DNA of 64,000 nt from Bryobacteraceae bacterium (GTDB taxonomy: Bacteria > Acidobacteriota > Terriglobia > Bryobacterales > Bryobacteraceae). The stretch's first letter is position 1. Every line of letters begins with the position of its first letter. Location of the stretch: assembly GCA_041394945.1 (NCBI GenBank), contig JAWKHH010000003.1, forward strand, positions 434,001 to 498,000. The letters are read 5' to 3'. This document shows, in pieces, positions 55,508-64,000 of the stretch. Under the pieces are notes generated by a model. It had not been told where the DNA came from. It searched no databases and saw nothing but the letters and a program-made list of their open reading frames with translations. Both the position numbers and the translations under genes were made by a program.

Positions 55508-58500
55508 CTAGGGGACTGTGATGGTGCCCATGGCCTGCCAGTCACTGTTGTTGGCGGCGGCGTCGCGCGCGGCGGCCCAGACAACGCGGTCGCCGGAGAA
55601 CGTACCCGTAAAGGTGAACGGCAGTGTCAACATCAGCGTATTGCCGGACGTCGACACCGACGCGCCCACGCCGTTGATCGTACATTGGCTATTGCTCGCC
55701 GATCCGGAGCCGAGGACGAAGGATCCCGCGAACGGTCCACCCGCGTCGCCGGTGTCGTTGACCAGCAGCACCGTATTCGTCGAGCGCACGTAGGCCAGGT
55801 AGCAGGCCACACGCCCGTCGATGAAGTCGTTGATCAGGATGTTCATCACATTCAGATCCGCGAAGCCGTTGACGTCGGAGAACGTGGTCACGAGAGTCGC
55901 CGTGTTCCCATCGACTCGCGGCGGCGTCATGCTGACGACGGCCGTTGGCGTATTCGTGAAAGGAACGGTCCACACGCCGCGGGCGTGCCAGCCGCTGTTG
56001 TCTTCATCCAGGTCGCGAGCCGCCTGGTAGATGATCTTGCGGCCGCCGAAACCGGCAGTGAAGGAGATGTTCAGCGTAAGGGTGAGCGTGGTGCCGCCCA
56101 CGACAACGCTGGACCCGGCTGCGCTGATGGTGCACTGCCCGTTGCTGATCGATCCGGCGCCGCCCGGCAGCAGCATCGACCCCGCGAACGGTCCACCGGC
56201 GTCGCCGGCGTTGTTCACGAGGAAGAGCGTGTTGATGGGCCGCACGTAGGCCACGTAGCAGGCCACGCGTCCGTCGATGAAGTTATTGATCAGGATGTTG
56301 ATCACGTTCAGGTCCAAAGCACCGTCGGCGTCGGAGAAGTTGAAGGTGAACGTCTGCTGGTTGCCCGTGCCGAAGGAGGGCGATGGAGTGCCCACCACCG
56401 GAACCGCAGGACCTCCGTTGAAGCCGCCGCCGCCAGCGGCCTGGGTGACCGTGAAGGTCTGGCCGCCTACGGTGATGACGCCCACGCGCTGTGCGCCGTT
56501 GTTCGCCGCGACGATGTAGCCGATCGTGCCGTTGCCGCTTCCGGACGCCGCCGAGAAGGTGATCCAGGGGACGTTCGAAACAGCGCCCCACGGGCAGCCC
56601 GCCGCCGTGGATAAGGTGAAGTTGTCCGGGCCGCCGGAGGCCACCGGCGACGCGGAGGTCGAGCCGAGGGCGTAGGTGCAGGAACCATCCGGGCCGAAGA
56701 CGTAGGCAGCCGGCTCGTTGTATCCGCCCACCACCGGGGTTTCACCCACCAGAGCCACCGCGTTACCGAAGAGGAACCCGTTGACCGTGGCTGGGGTGCT
56801 CGGCTTCAGGTAGGCCTCCTGAGTCCAGGTGGCTCCTAAGCGGACGAACAGAAACGCGGCGCCGCGAGTGATGGCGGAATTGTCGGCCTGGTTTCCATTC
56901 ACGCCGGTGGCGTTGCTCTGTTCGCGCTCCGCGCCGACGAGGATGCGGTCACCCGAAATCGCCACGGAGGAACCGAAGTAGTCCGGCGACTGCGCGTTGG
57001 ACGCCTTCAAGTACGCCTGCTGCGTCCATGACGTGCCGCTGCGAACAAATACGTAGGCGGCCCCGGCGTTGTCCGCCGTGTTGTCGCTCTGGTTGCCATT
57101 GATCGTGGTGGCGGCGCTATCCTCGCGGGGCGCTCCGGCAACCAGGGTGTCCTGGAAGACAGCGACCGACAGGCCGAAATAGTCGACATCGTTCGGATTG
57201 GACGCACGAAGGTACTGCTGTTGCGTCCAGACCGCGCCGCTGCGAACAAAGACGTAGACGGCGCCGGTATCGAAGGAGGCGAAAGTCGGGCCGTCGTCGC
57301 GAGAGGCGCCGGCGGCAAGAGTGTCGCCGAAGATGCTCACCGATTCGCCGAACTGATCGCCGGCGTGGGCATTGGGAGTCTTGATGTAGGCCTGCTGGGA
57401 CCACACGGATCCGGAGCGGGTGAATACGTAGACGGCGCCGGCATCCTCGCGGCAACGATTCGTGCAGCCGCCGGCCGCGTTGATGCCGGTGGTGTCGCGG
57501 GCTTCGCCCGGCGCGCCGATGGCGACCGTATCGCCCCACAACGAGACGGAGCTGCCGAAATCGTCATCAAGGATCGCGTTGGAAGCCTTGAGAAATTGCT
57601 GCTGCGTCCAGGTGGCGCCGCTGCGAACGAAGATATAGACAGCCCCGCTGCGCGCCGCCGTGGTGCTCTCCGTGCGCGCGCCGACAGCGAGCGTGTTGCC
57701 GGACAAGGCGACGGATGATCCGAAACGGGAAAGGGCCGAGGTGTTGGAAGCCTTGATATAGGCCTGGAATGCCCAGGTGACGCCGGACCGGACAAATATG
57801 TATGCGGCGCCCGCGTTGACGGCGCTATTGTCGGTCTGGTTACCGTTGATGCCGGTGGCGTTGCTCGCTTCGAGCGGCGCGCCGACGGCAACGGTGTCGC
57901 CGGAAACCGCAACGCTGTCGCCGAACTGGTCGCCGGCTTCGGTGGAGGGCCCGATCAAGCGCCCCTGCTGGGCGAGCGGGTCCACCGTGATGGGGTAGCT
58001 GGCGCCCGTGTCATCCACTTCGATCGCGATGGCGTTGCCGGAGCCCGTCATCCTCGCCGGCAGGGCATGGCCGGCTGCGTCCCACGCCTTCAGCGACGAA
58101 TAGCGGACGGCGTCAGACCCTGCGGCGTCCATGAAAACCACTTCCTGCCCATCCTCGGAAAGTCGCGTGTTCAGACCTCCGCGAACCGCGAGTTCAAAGC
58201 GCAGAGCAGCGCTTCCGAGCGGCCGCGCGCGGACCGTGAAGCCGTGCTCGAGGCCGTTATTCTCGTTGCGGAACCATTCCTCCAGGCCGGACGCACGGCT
58301 GTAGATTAGAACGCGGCCATCGGCGCGGGCCGGCGTCCGGACCGGCTGTTCCGCCACCGCGCCGACACGGCCGAAGCCTTTCAATTCGAGACCCCAGGAC
58401 CAGTCGGCGCCGTCGGGCTGAACCGAGAAACCACGGCCGTCAAACCGGGCGAGCCACTGCTGGCTCCAGGTGCGCGCCTGATGGCTACCGGGGGCGCCAA

Positions 58501-58669
58501 CTACGGCATGGCGGTGGTCCTGGTACGCGGCTTTGATCTGTGACCAATCGTCAGCGGTAACAACGGCGGGTACCGATTCCGGACGGCTACGATCCACGTG
58601 ACGTCCAAAGCTCTCCGGTAAAAAGCAGCACACGGCTGCCAAGCACAAGGCAAGTCTGGTTTTTGGCAA
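55508..58669 (-). CDS. Giant secreted protein: FG-GAP propeller, BACON domain, two C-terminal repeats
   Basis: 1053 residues. Signal peptide (RLALCLAAVCCFLPESFG). Residues about 30-235 form an N-terminal beta-rich region ending GASYPITVDPLAQQG. Seven FG-GAP-like blades follow, with motif starts near 249, 316, 371, 440, 498, 565 and 634 (FG.SVAVSGDT.AVGAP, AAYIFVRSG.TWTQQ), predicting a seven-bladed integrin-alpha-like propeller. A BACON domain (about 663-760) comes next, then two copies of a ~125-residue domain I do not recognise (shared with the neighbour). Probably a surface adhesin or carbohydrate binder. Start TTG 58669 is chosen for GGAGGAG upstream and the signal peptide. Confidence 0.82.
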   Translation of the reverse strand: MPKTRLALCLAAVCCFLPESFGRHVDRSRPESVPAVVTADDWSQIKAAYQDHRHAVVGAPGSHQARTWSQQWLARFDGRGFSVQPDGADWSWGLELKGFGRVGAVAEQPVRTPARADGRVLIYSRASGLEEWFRNENNGLEHGFTVRARPLGSAALRFELAVRGGLNTRLSEDGQEVVFMDAAGSDAVRYSSLKAWDAAGHALPARMTGSGNAIAIEVDDTGASYPITVDPLAQQGRLIGPSTEAGDQFGDSVAVSGDTVAVGAPLEASNATGINGNQTDNSAVNAGAAYIFVRSGVTWAFQAYIKASNTSALSRFGSSVALSGNTLAVGARTESTTAARSGAVYIFVRSGATWTQQQFLKASNAILDDDFGSSVSLWGDTVAIGAPGEARDTTGINAAGGCTNRCREDAGAVYVFTRSGSVWSQQAYIKTPNAHAGDQFGESVSIFGDTLAAGASRDDGPTFASFDTGAVYVFVRSGAVWTQQQYLRASNPNDVDYFGLSVAVFQDTLVAGAPREDSAATTINGNQSDNTADNAGAAYVFVRSGTSWTQQAYLKASNAQSPDYFGSSVAISGDRILVGAEREQSNATGVNGNQADNSAITRGAAFLFVRLGATWTQEAYLKPSTPATVNGFLFGNAVALVGETPVVGGYNEPAAYVFGPDGSCTYALGSTSASPVASGGPDNFTLSTAAGCPWGAVSNVPWITFSAASGSGNGTIGYIVAANNGAQRVGVITVGGQTFTVTQAAGGGGFNGGPAVPVVGTPSPSFGTGNQQTFTFNFSDADGALDLNVINILINNFIDGRVACYVAYVRPINTLFLVNNAGDAGGPFAGSMLLPGGAGSISNGQCTISAAGSSVVVGGTTLTLTLNISFTAGFGGRKIIYQAARDLDEDNSGWHARGVWTVPFTNTPTAVVSMTPPRVDGNTATLVTTFSDVNGFADLNVMNILINDFIDGRVACYLAYVRSTNTVLLVNDTGDAGGPFAGSFVLGSGSASNSQCTINGVGASVSTSGNTLMLTLPFTFTGTFSGDRVVWAAARDAAANNSDWQAMGTITVP
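55511..55885 (-). repeat. Unrecognised ~125-residue domain, copy A2
   Basis: The last 125 codons of the FG-GAP protein. Consensus elements: DLNVMNILINDFIDGRVACY, LAYVRSTNTVLLVNDTGDAGG, NSQCTINGVG, GDRVVWAAARD and WQAMGTITVP. Pairs with copy A1 (55961-56344). Confidence 0.8.
55961..56344 (-). repeat. Unrecognised ~125-residue domain, copy A1
   Basis: First copy in the FG-GAP protein, 25 residues before A2. DLNVINILINNFIDGRVACY, NTLFLVNNAGDAGGPFAGS, NGQCTISAAGSSV, FGGRKIIYQAARD and GWHARGVWTVP. Most like copy B1 (59218-59592) in the next gene, with the same VW.VP ending. Confidence 0.8.
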
Positions 58670-58734
58670 AAAAGAAGCTCCTCCAGACAAGAGTAAACCA
58701 TACCTATGGAGGTTGTCGCCTGCCCGGAACTGGG

Positions 58735-58756
58735 GGTACCGGTTATTACCGGTACC
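58735..58756 (-). terminator. Perfect palindromic hairpin at the end of the 5.1-kb gene
   Basis: GGTACCGGT, TATT, ACCGGTACC: a 9-bp perfect stem with a four-base loop, overlapping the last base of the TAG stop codon of the large gene. There is no T-tract. It is a candidate transcription stop or mRNA 3' stem between the two giant genes. Confidence 0.5.
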
Positions 58757-61700
58757 TATGGAACAGTGATTGTGCCGACAGCCTGCCAACCGGAGTTGTT
58801 CTCGACTGTATCGCGCGCGGCAGCGTGGACAATGCGGTCCCCTTTGAACGTGACGCTGTTGAAAGTCATGTTCAAAGTGAGGATCAACTGGTTGCCCAGG
58901 AGCTGGACCGATGACCCTGCGGCGTTAATGGTGCACTGGCTGTTGCCGATGACGCCGCTGCCGTTGAGCGTCAGGGCGCCGGCGAAGGGCCCGCCGGCAT
59001 CGCCGGCGTCGTTCACCAGCAGGACGGTATTGCTCGACCGGACGTAGGCGATGTAGCAGGCGTTGCGGCCGTCAATGAAGTTATTGATCAGGAGGTTGAG
59101 CACGTTCAGATCCGTGGCGCCGTTGTTGTCGAAGAAGGTGGCCGTAAAGACGCCGGAAGCGCCGGTGACGCGAGCCGGAGTGAAGCTGGAGATGTTCGGG
59201 CTGGATGGCTGGAGGCCGGGTACATTCCAGACGCCCTTTGCATGCCAGTCACTGTTGGCCTCGGCAACGTCGCGCGCGGCGAGGTAAAAGATCTTCCGCC
59301 CGCCCCAGCCAGGCGCGAAGGTCATGTTGAGGTTGAGGATAATACTCGTCGACGTTTGCGTCACCGACGAGCCGGCGCCGTTTATGGTGCACTGGCTGTT
59401 GCCGATGACCGAGGTGGTGGGGAAGGTCAGGCTGCCCACGAAGGGCCCGCCGGCGTCGCCGGCATCGTTCACGAGGAATAGCGTATTCGCGGACCGAACA
59501 TAGGCGAGGTAGCAGCCCATGCGGCCGTCGATAGCGCTGTTCATCAAAATGTTCATCACGTTCAGGTCAGCGGCGCCGTTGGTGTCGTTGAACGTGAACG
59601 AGAAGGTCTGCGACGAGAGTTCTCCCGAATTGGGGCTCATGCCGGTGACGATGGGCGCGACGTTGTCGGTTCCGCTCTGCGTGACGGTGAAGGTAGCGCC
59701 GGCGGCCGTAATCGTGGCGACTCGGGGAACGGTGGTTGGGTTGGAGGCGACGGTGTAGTTTACCGTTCCGGGCCCGGAACCGCTCGCGCCGGAGGTGATG
59801 GTCAACCAGGCCTGGCTGCTGACGGCGCTCCAGGCGCAGCCGACGCCAGCGACCATGGAGGTGGATCCGGCGCCCCCCGCCTTCGCGACGCTCGCCGCCG
59901 CCGGGTTGAAGGCATAGGAGCAGAGGGCGGTGTTGGTGAGGCTGAAGTTTGCCACCGATGTGCCCAGGGCCGCGGCAGTCACCGTGTAGCCACCGGCGAT
60001 ACCATTAGCCGTAATCGCCGGCGAGGTGGCGATACCGGATGCGTTGGTGGCCACCGTGGCCGTGTTCACGCCGCCGGGGAAAGTGCCGCGGGCGCCAGAG
60101 GCCGGAGCCGTGAAGGTCACGTTCACGCCCGAGTAGACGTTGCCGCCGCCATCTTTCACGCGCACCATCAGCGGAGAGGCAAACGTTGTGTTGATCGCCG
60201 CCGACTGCGGCGAGCCGGAGACGACCTCGGCGATCGTCGGGCCTTGCCCGCTGACGTTGAGCGTCACCGGGATTGTGGACGCGAAGCGGCCGTCCTGCGC
60301 GATGGCGATAAGCTGGCCGAGGTAGGTCCCGTTGCCGAGGCCGGCGGCGTTCACCGAAACGGTAATCGCGCGAGGCATGGTGCACAGATTGCAGCTTCCC
60401 GCCTTCGTCACGCTGAGCCAGTTGCCGCCATTGCCAGTATTCGCGGTCATAGTGAAGTTGATTCCGAGGCCGGGACTGGTCATCTCGAACGACTGCGAGG
60501 TTCCGCCGGAGACGAAGCTCAGAGCCGGGATTTGGTTGATCAGATCGGCCGCGACAGCGACACTTACGGGGATCGTGGTCTCGCACGTCGCCGACTTGAA
60601 GTGCAGGTGACCGATGAAGAGTCCCGGTATCAACCCGAGGCCGGGGAGGGCCGCCGCGTTCACACCGATGGTGACGGTGGACGTGGCGGTGCCAGATGTA
60701 GTCGTGGCAGTGAGCCAGTTCCCGCCATCCGCCGTGGTGGCGGTGAGCGTCCAGGCGAGGGAGCCAGATCCGCGGTTGCGCAGCGTTACCGTCTGCGACG
60801 CCGGATTTCCGCTGGCGGTAACCATGGAGAAGCTGACCTGGCCCTGGGTGTTATCGAAGTAGGCCCCGCCGGGAGCGACCACGGTGAGGCTGACGGGAAT
60901 GGTCATCACCTGAGTGCCGTTTTGCGCGGTTACGATCACCTCACCGGTGTACTGCCCGGCGGCCAGGCCGACGGGCGCGGTGACGGCGACGGTCAGGACT
61001 TCGCCGGTTCCGCACAAATTGCAGGAGTTCCAGCTATCGTTGGTGACCGACAGCCAAGCGCCGCCCGTGGCTGTGTAGCCGGTCTTGGTGAAGTTGAACG
61101 CGGCTCCGCTGGTGGCGATCGTAACAGTCTGCTTCAGCGGATTCGATCCGCCGAACGGCATGACGAAGTGCAGCGGGTTTACTTGCCGCAGCACGGAGTC
61201 GGCGACGCTGACGACGATCGGAACCGTTGTATTCCCGGCGGCCGACTTCAGCGTGATCATGCCGGTGAACGTGCCAGCCACCAAGCCGAGACCGGGCAGG
61301 TTGGTCTTGTTGATCGAAACCGTAAGGTCGGAGGGCGCGGCGCCCGACGCCGCGGAGACGGTTAACCAGTTGCCGCTATCGGAAGTGGCGCTTTCGAGCG
61401 TCCAGGGGAGCGATCCGGCGCCGGCGTTGCGAATCCGGAACGTTTGGGCGGGCGGCGCATTGCCGCTGGTCTCGAACAGGAACGAAAGCTGTCCCGGCAT
61501 ATCGTCGAAGTGGGGGGTAGCGGATTCGGCGACCGTGAGCGTGACCGGGATCGTCAGCGTCGCAGCGCCGCCCTGCGAGGTGACCACGATCTGGCCGGTG
61601 TAGGTACCGGCCGCGAGGCCCACCGCGGGCGTCACTTTCACCGTCAACGCCTGCGGTCCGCCGCAGAGATTGCAGGAATTCCAGCTCTCGTTCACCACGG

Positions 61701-63903
61701 AAAGCCAGGTTCCGCCATTGGCGGTCTTGGCGTCGGCTGTGAAGTTGAAGTTCGTGCCGTTGTTTGCGATCACGATCGTCTGAGGCAAAGGATTGGGCCC
61801 TTGGTAGAGCTTCGTGAACGCAAGGGCATTCACCTGCTGGAACGAATCCTCGGCCACGCGCACCGAGACCGGCACCGTGATGCTCCCGCTATCGGTGACG
61901 AACGTGAGGCTGCCAACAAACACGCCGTCGACGAGGCCAGCTCCGGGCAGGAGATTCTTGTTGATGCTCACGGAGACGGTGGAAGGCGCGGCGCCGGACG
62001 TGGCCGACGGAGTCAGCCAGCCGCCGCCGTCGGCGGTGTAGTGGATCAGCGTCCAGTTGATGGAGCCGGATCCGGCGTTTCGCAATTGGAGAGACTGCGG
62101 CGGAGGCGCCACGCCGCCGGTCTTGAACGAGAAGCTCATTTCGCCGGGCGTGTTGTCGAATCCGGTAGCGCCTGCGGCCGTCACGGTGAGCGTCACCGGC
62201 ACCGTGATCGACATGAAACCGGTCTGAGCCGTTGCCACCACTTGGCCGGTGTAGGTGCCGACGGGCAGCGTCGGCGCGGCGACGATATTGACGCGGATTG
62301 CCTGGGGCGTGCCGCACAGGTTGCAGCTATTCCAACTCACGTTGGTCGCCGAGAGCCAACTTCCTCCGGTGGCGGTGGTGGTGCTGACCGTGAAGTTGAG
62401 ATTGGCGCCGGTCCGGCCGAAGGTGATGGTTTGGGATAGCGGATTAGCCCCGCCGAACTGCTTGACGAACGCGATCGGGTTCACCTGGGACAGGACGTTG
62501 TCGCCCACGGTGACAGCCACCGGAACGGTCACGCGCGTGCCATTGCCTCGAAACTCGAGCAGCGCGATGTGTGTGCCTGCGAGCAGTCCGGCGTCCGGAA
62601 GGTTGTTGACGGTGACGCCAAGGGTAATCGTGGTTGGTGCGCTACCCGACAGCGCCGAAACGGTGAGCCAGTTACCTCCATCGGCGGTGACAGCGGTCCC
62701 GGTCCAGGAGAGGGCGCCGGCGTTTCCGTTGCGGATCTGAATCGACTGCGGCGCGATGCTGGTTCCACTGGTCGCCATCGAAAAGCTGACTTGGCCGGCC
62801 ATGTTGTCGAGGTAAGCGCTGCCTGCCGGCGCCACCACCATGATCACCGGGATCGTCATCGCCTGCGTACCCGTCTGGGAGGTGACCACGACTTGACCGG
62901 TATACGTGCCCGCCGCGAGGGCCGCGCTCGGATTGATCGACACACGAAAGGTCTGCGGGGTGGCGCAGAGATTGCATCCGTTCCAGCTCACGTTGGATAC
63001 CGTGAGCCAGTCGCCCCCGATGCCGGTGGCTTTGGCGACGGTGAAGTTGAAGGCCGATCCATTGCTTGCCACCGTGATGGTCTGCGGATTTGCGTTAGCG
63101 CCGCTGAACGGCTTGGTGAAGCTGAGTGTGTTGATCTGGCGGAACGCCGGGTCGCCGACGACCACGACAACCGGGACGGTAACGTTGCCCGAACCCGTCT
63201 GAAACAGGAGCCGCCCGATGTAGGAGCCGGCCGTATTCCCACCGCCGGGAAGGCTCGCCTTGTTGATGGTAAACGTCACCTCCGAGGGCGCGGCGCCGCT
63301 GGTGGCTGACGCGCTGATCCAGCCGCTGCCGTGCGCCGTGGTCGTCGACAGGGTCCAGTTGAGGGTGCCTGGACCGGCGTTGCGGACGGAGATTGCCTGC
63401 GTAGGAGGGGCCGTGCCGCCCGTCTTCATGAAGAAACTGAGCTGGCCGGGCAGGTTATCGAAGTACCCGCTGCCCGCGGCCGCGATGGTGAGCGTCACCG
63501 GGATGACCATGGTGGTGCTGCCCGGCGAGCTGGTCACCGTGATCTGCGCCGTATAGACTCCGGCGGCAAGCGCGGCGCTCGGGTTGACAATGGCGGTGAG
63601 CGCCTGCGGTGTGGGGCAGGTGCTGCACCCGTTCCAGCTCTGGTTCTGCACCGTGAGCCAGGAGCCGCCGCTGATCGCCGTCACGGAGCGGGTGAAATTG
63701 AACGCGGCTCCCGTGGACGCGATGGTCACAGTCTGCGGCAGAGGGTTGGCCCCGCCGAACGTCTTCGCAAAGTTGAGCCCGGCCACCGGCGCGAACGATT
63801 GCGCGGACGCTCCGGCGCTCAGCAGCGTCAAGGCCGCCAGAAGGCGCGCCATGGCGCCGAATCGTGATTTCTTCTCCGCCTTGCAGGTCTGTTCGATACG
63901 CAT
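58756..63903 (-). CDS. Giant secreted repeat protein (BACON/Ig-like 217-residue units) with CxxC motifs
   Basis: 1715 residues. Signal peptide (MARLLAALTLLSAGASAQ within the first 36 residues). Residues 39-1123 contain five tandem units of 217 residues, each with two BACON-like beta-sandwich subdomains (the first with SWLTV..SWN.CNLC.TPQ, the second with YFDN.PGQLSF), and a shortened sixth half-unit to about 1219. An Ig-like Big_1-type domain (about 1220-1325), a BACON domain (about 1328-1410) and two copies of the unrecognised C-terminal domain (1438-1562, 1590-1715) follow. CxxC pairs begin at C93, C310, C527, C744, C961 and C1171. Probably a cell-surface or matrix protein; no membrane anchor is seen. 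Start ATG 63903 has GAGGGA upstream. Confidence 0.85.
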   Translation of the reverse strand: MRIEQTCKAEKKSRFGAMARLLAALTLLSAGASAQSFAPVAGLNFAKTFGGANPLPQTVTIASTGAAFNFTRSVTAISGGSWLTVQNQSWNGCSTCPTPQALTAIVNPSAALAAGVYTAQITVTSSPGSTTMVIPVTLTIAAAGSGYFDNLPGQLSFFMKTGGTAPPTQAISVRNAGPGTLNWTLSTTTAHGSGWISASATSGAAPSEVTFTINKASLPGGGNTAGSYIGRLLFQTGSGNVTVPVVVVVGDPAFRQINTLSFTKPFSGANANPQTITVASNGSAFNFTVAKATGIGGDWLTVSNVSWNGCNLCATPQTFRVSINPSAALAAGTYTGQVVVTSQTGTQAMTIPVIMVVAPAGSAYLDNMAGQVSFSMATSGTSIAPQSIQIRNGNAGALSWTGTAVTADGGNWLTVSALSGSAPTTITLGVTVNNLPDAGLLAGTHIALLEFRGNGTRVTVPVAVTVGDNVLSQVNPIAFVKQFGGANPLSQTITFGRTGANLNFTVSTTTATGGSWLSATNVSWNSCNLCGTPQAIRVNIVAAPTLPVGTYTGQVVATAQTGFMSITVPVTLTVTAAGATGFDNTPGEMSFSFKTGGVAPPPQSLQLRNAGSGSINWTLIHYTADGGGWLTPSATSGAAPSTVSVSINKNLLPGAGLVDGVFVGSLTFVTDSGSITVPVSVRVAEDSFQQVNALAFTKLYQGPNPLPQTIVIANNGTNFNFTADAKTANGGTWLSVVNESWNSCNLCGGPQALTVKVTPAVGLAAGTYTGQIVVTSQGGAATLTIPVTLTVAESATPHFDDMPGQLSFLFETSGNAPPAQTFRIRNAGAGSLPWTLESATSDSGNWLTVSAASGAAPSDLTVSINKTNLPGLGLVAGTFTGMITLKSAAGNTTVPIVVSVADSVLRQVNPLHFVMPFGGSNPLKQTVTIATSGAAFNFTKTGYTATGGAWLSVTNDSWNSCNLCGTGEVLTVAVTAPVGLAAGQYTGEVIVTAQNGTQVMTIPVSLTVVAPGGAYFDNTQGQVSFSMVTASGNPASQTVTLRNRGSGSLAWTLTATTADGGNWLTATTTSGTATSTVTIGVNAAALPGLGLIPGLFIGHLHFKSATCETTIPVSVAVAADLINQIPALSFVSGGTSQSFEMTSPGLGINFTMTANTGNGGNWLSVTKAGSCNLCTMPRAITVSVNAAGLGNGTYLGQLIAIAQDGRFASTIPVTLNVSGQGPTIAEVVSGSPQSAAINTTFASPLMVRVKDGGGNVYSGVNVTFTAPASGARGTFPGGVNTATVATNASGIATSPAITANGIAGGYTVTAAALGTSVANFSLTNTALCSYAFNPAAASVAKAGGAGSTSMVAGVGCAWSAVSSQAWLTITSGASGSGPGTVNYTVASNPTTVPRVATITAAGATFTVTQSGTDNVAPIVTGMSPNSGELSSQTFSFTFNDTNGAADLNVMNILMNSAIDGRMGCYLAYVRSANTLFLVNDAGDAGGPFVGSLTFPTTSVIGNSQCTINGAGSSVTQTSTSIILNLNMTFAPGWGGRKIFYLAARDVAEANSDWHAKGVWNVPGLQPSSPNISSFTPARVTGASGVFTATFFDNNGATDLNVLNLLINNFIDGRNACYIAYVRSSNTVLLVNDAGDAGGPFAGALTLNGSGVIGNSQCTINAAGSSVQLLGNQLILTLNMTFNSVTFKGDRIVHAAARDTVENNSGWQAVGTITVP
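58759..59136 (-). repeat. Unrecognised ~125-residue domain, copy B2
   Basis: Final 126 residues of the giant repeat protein: DLNVLNLLINNFIDGRNACY, NTVLLVNDAGDAGGPFAGA, NSQCTINAAGSSV, FKGDRIVHAAARD and WQAVGTITVP. Closest to copy A2 of the neighbouring gene. Confidence 0.8.
59218..59592 (-). repeat. Unrecognised ~125-residue domain, copy B1
   Basis: Penultimate module of the giant repeat protein: DLNVMNILMNSAIDGRMGCY, NTLFLVNDAGDAGGPFVGS, NSQCTINGAGSSV, WGGRKIFYLAARD and WHAKGVWNVP. A 27-residue linker separates it from B2. Confidence 0.8.
60535..63789 (-). repeat. Five tandem 651-bp units encoding 217-residue modules
   Basis: Five coding repeats with an exactly constant period of 651 bp at the anchored CxxC positions (C93 to C961, each step 217 residues). 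A shortened sixth half-unit continues to about 60247. The units diverge in sequence but carry no net length change, so the period is held by structure or recent amplification. Confidence 0.82.
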
Positions 63904-64000
63904 GATTCCCTCGGGAGCAATCAGTATAGCCTCCAAGGGGCAGGCGGCGGAAGTGTTCAAAAGTGACCGAATGCGGCGGGAGTGTGAGGATTCGTACCGA
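63904..64000 (-). promoter_or_regulatory. Upstream region of the giant repeat gene
   Basis: On the minus strand TATACT (63923-63928) lies 19 nt before ATG 63903, with GAGGGA as ribosome site close to the start. This gives a short-leader transcript. No good -35 was found. The rest to the window edge holds nothing I can support. Confidence 0.35.

Noticed and set aside
60535..63789. Regular repeats that could suggest a CRISPR array
   Set aside because: The period is 651 bp, in frame, and protein-coding; repeats are divergent and there are no short identical repeats with unique spacers.

Overview
The window is GC-rich chromosomal DNA with dense, mostly short-spaced genes. Its gene content points to an Acidobacteriota of the Bryobacterales/Solibacter type (inference from families, no 16S rRNA is present). 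The markers are a long duplicated FtsX-like orphan permease, a TIGR03437 (Solibacter C-terminal) domain, a DUF1552 protein, an Oar-like TonB receptor with an N-terminal carboxypeptidase-regulatory domain, several exported Gfo/Idh/MocA and mannonate-dehydratase-like proteins, and very large BACON/Ig-like secreted proteins. I see no phage, insertion sequence, CRISPR array, rRNA or tRNA.

Layout. 1-4.5 kb: a membrane PAS sensor running off the left edge, an orphan RfbH dehydratase and a PG-binding/CHAP protein. 4.5-19.6 kb: a carbohydrate-oriented block. It holds a double UxuA-like protein, an exported Gfo/Idh/MocA protein, a PfkB kinase, an ADOP permease, an esterase, an unknown 585-residue exported protein coupled to an Asp-box propeller and to a TIGR03437-receiver fusion, a DUF1552 protein and a second exported oxidoreductase. 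19.6-33.3 kb: housekeeping and envelope genes (TPR protein, lipoprotein, phosphatase/phosphotransferase pair, a Nif3-like remnant, RND pump, RidA, tatA-tatC, a polytopic membrane pair, a membrane spermidine-synthase-like protein). 33.4-45.3 kb: SPL-type radical SAM protein coupled to a third UxuA-like protein, TonB receptor, dihaem cytochrome c, mreBCD, DUF898 with an M48 peptidase, and a thioesterase. 45.4-55.4 kb: CmpX-like channel, ceramidase-like enzyme, a TPR/sulfatase/HGSNAT-like cluster, an AhpD-like protein coupled to a membrane Ser/Thr kinase, and an S4 protein. 55.5-64 kb: two adjacent giant secreted proteins that share a repeated C-terminal domain I do not recognise.

How it fits together. 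Six proteins carry twin-arginine-like N termini, and the window encodes tatA and tatC. Several sugar-acid enzymes that are normally cytoplasmic therefore look exported. UxuA-like proteins, a PfkB kinase, an esterase, a sulfatase and a TonB receptor together suggest a plant- or microbial-polysaccharide/glycosaminoglycan-degrading lifestyle. mreBCD indicates a rod-shaped cell.

The strongest unusual signals are these. (1) A 1715-residue secreted protein is built from five units with an exact 217-residue period, each carrying one CxxC. (2) A ~125-residue domain occurs as a pair at the C terminus of both giant neighbours. (3) A secreted TIGR03437 protein ends in a degenerate response-regulator receiver. 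(4) TatA and TatC share matching Tyr/Asp/Gly-rich tails and their genes are separated by an 11-bp perfect hairpin. (5) TATAAT-like hexamers recur 3-11 nt upstream of start codons that lack a Shine-Dalgarno sequence, which suggests widespread leaderless transcription.
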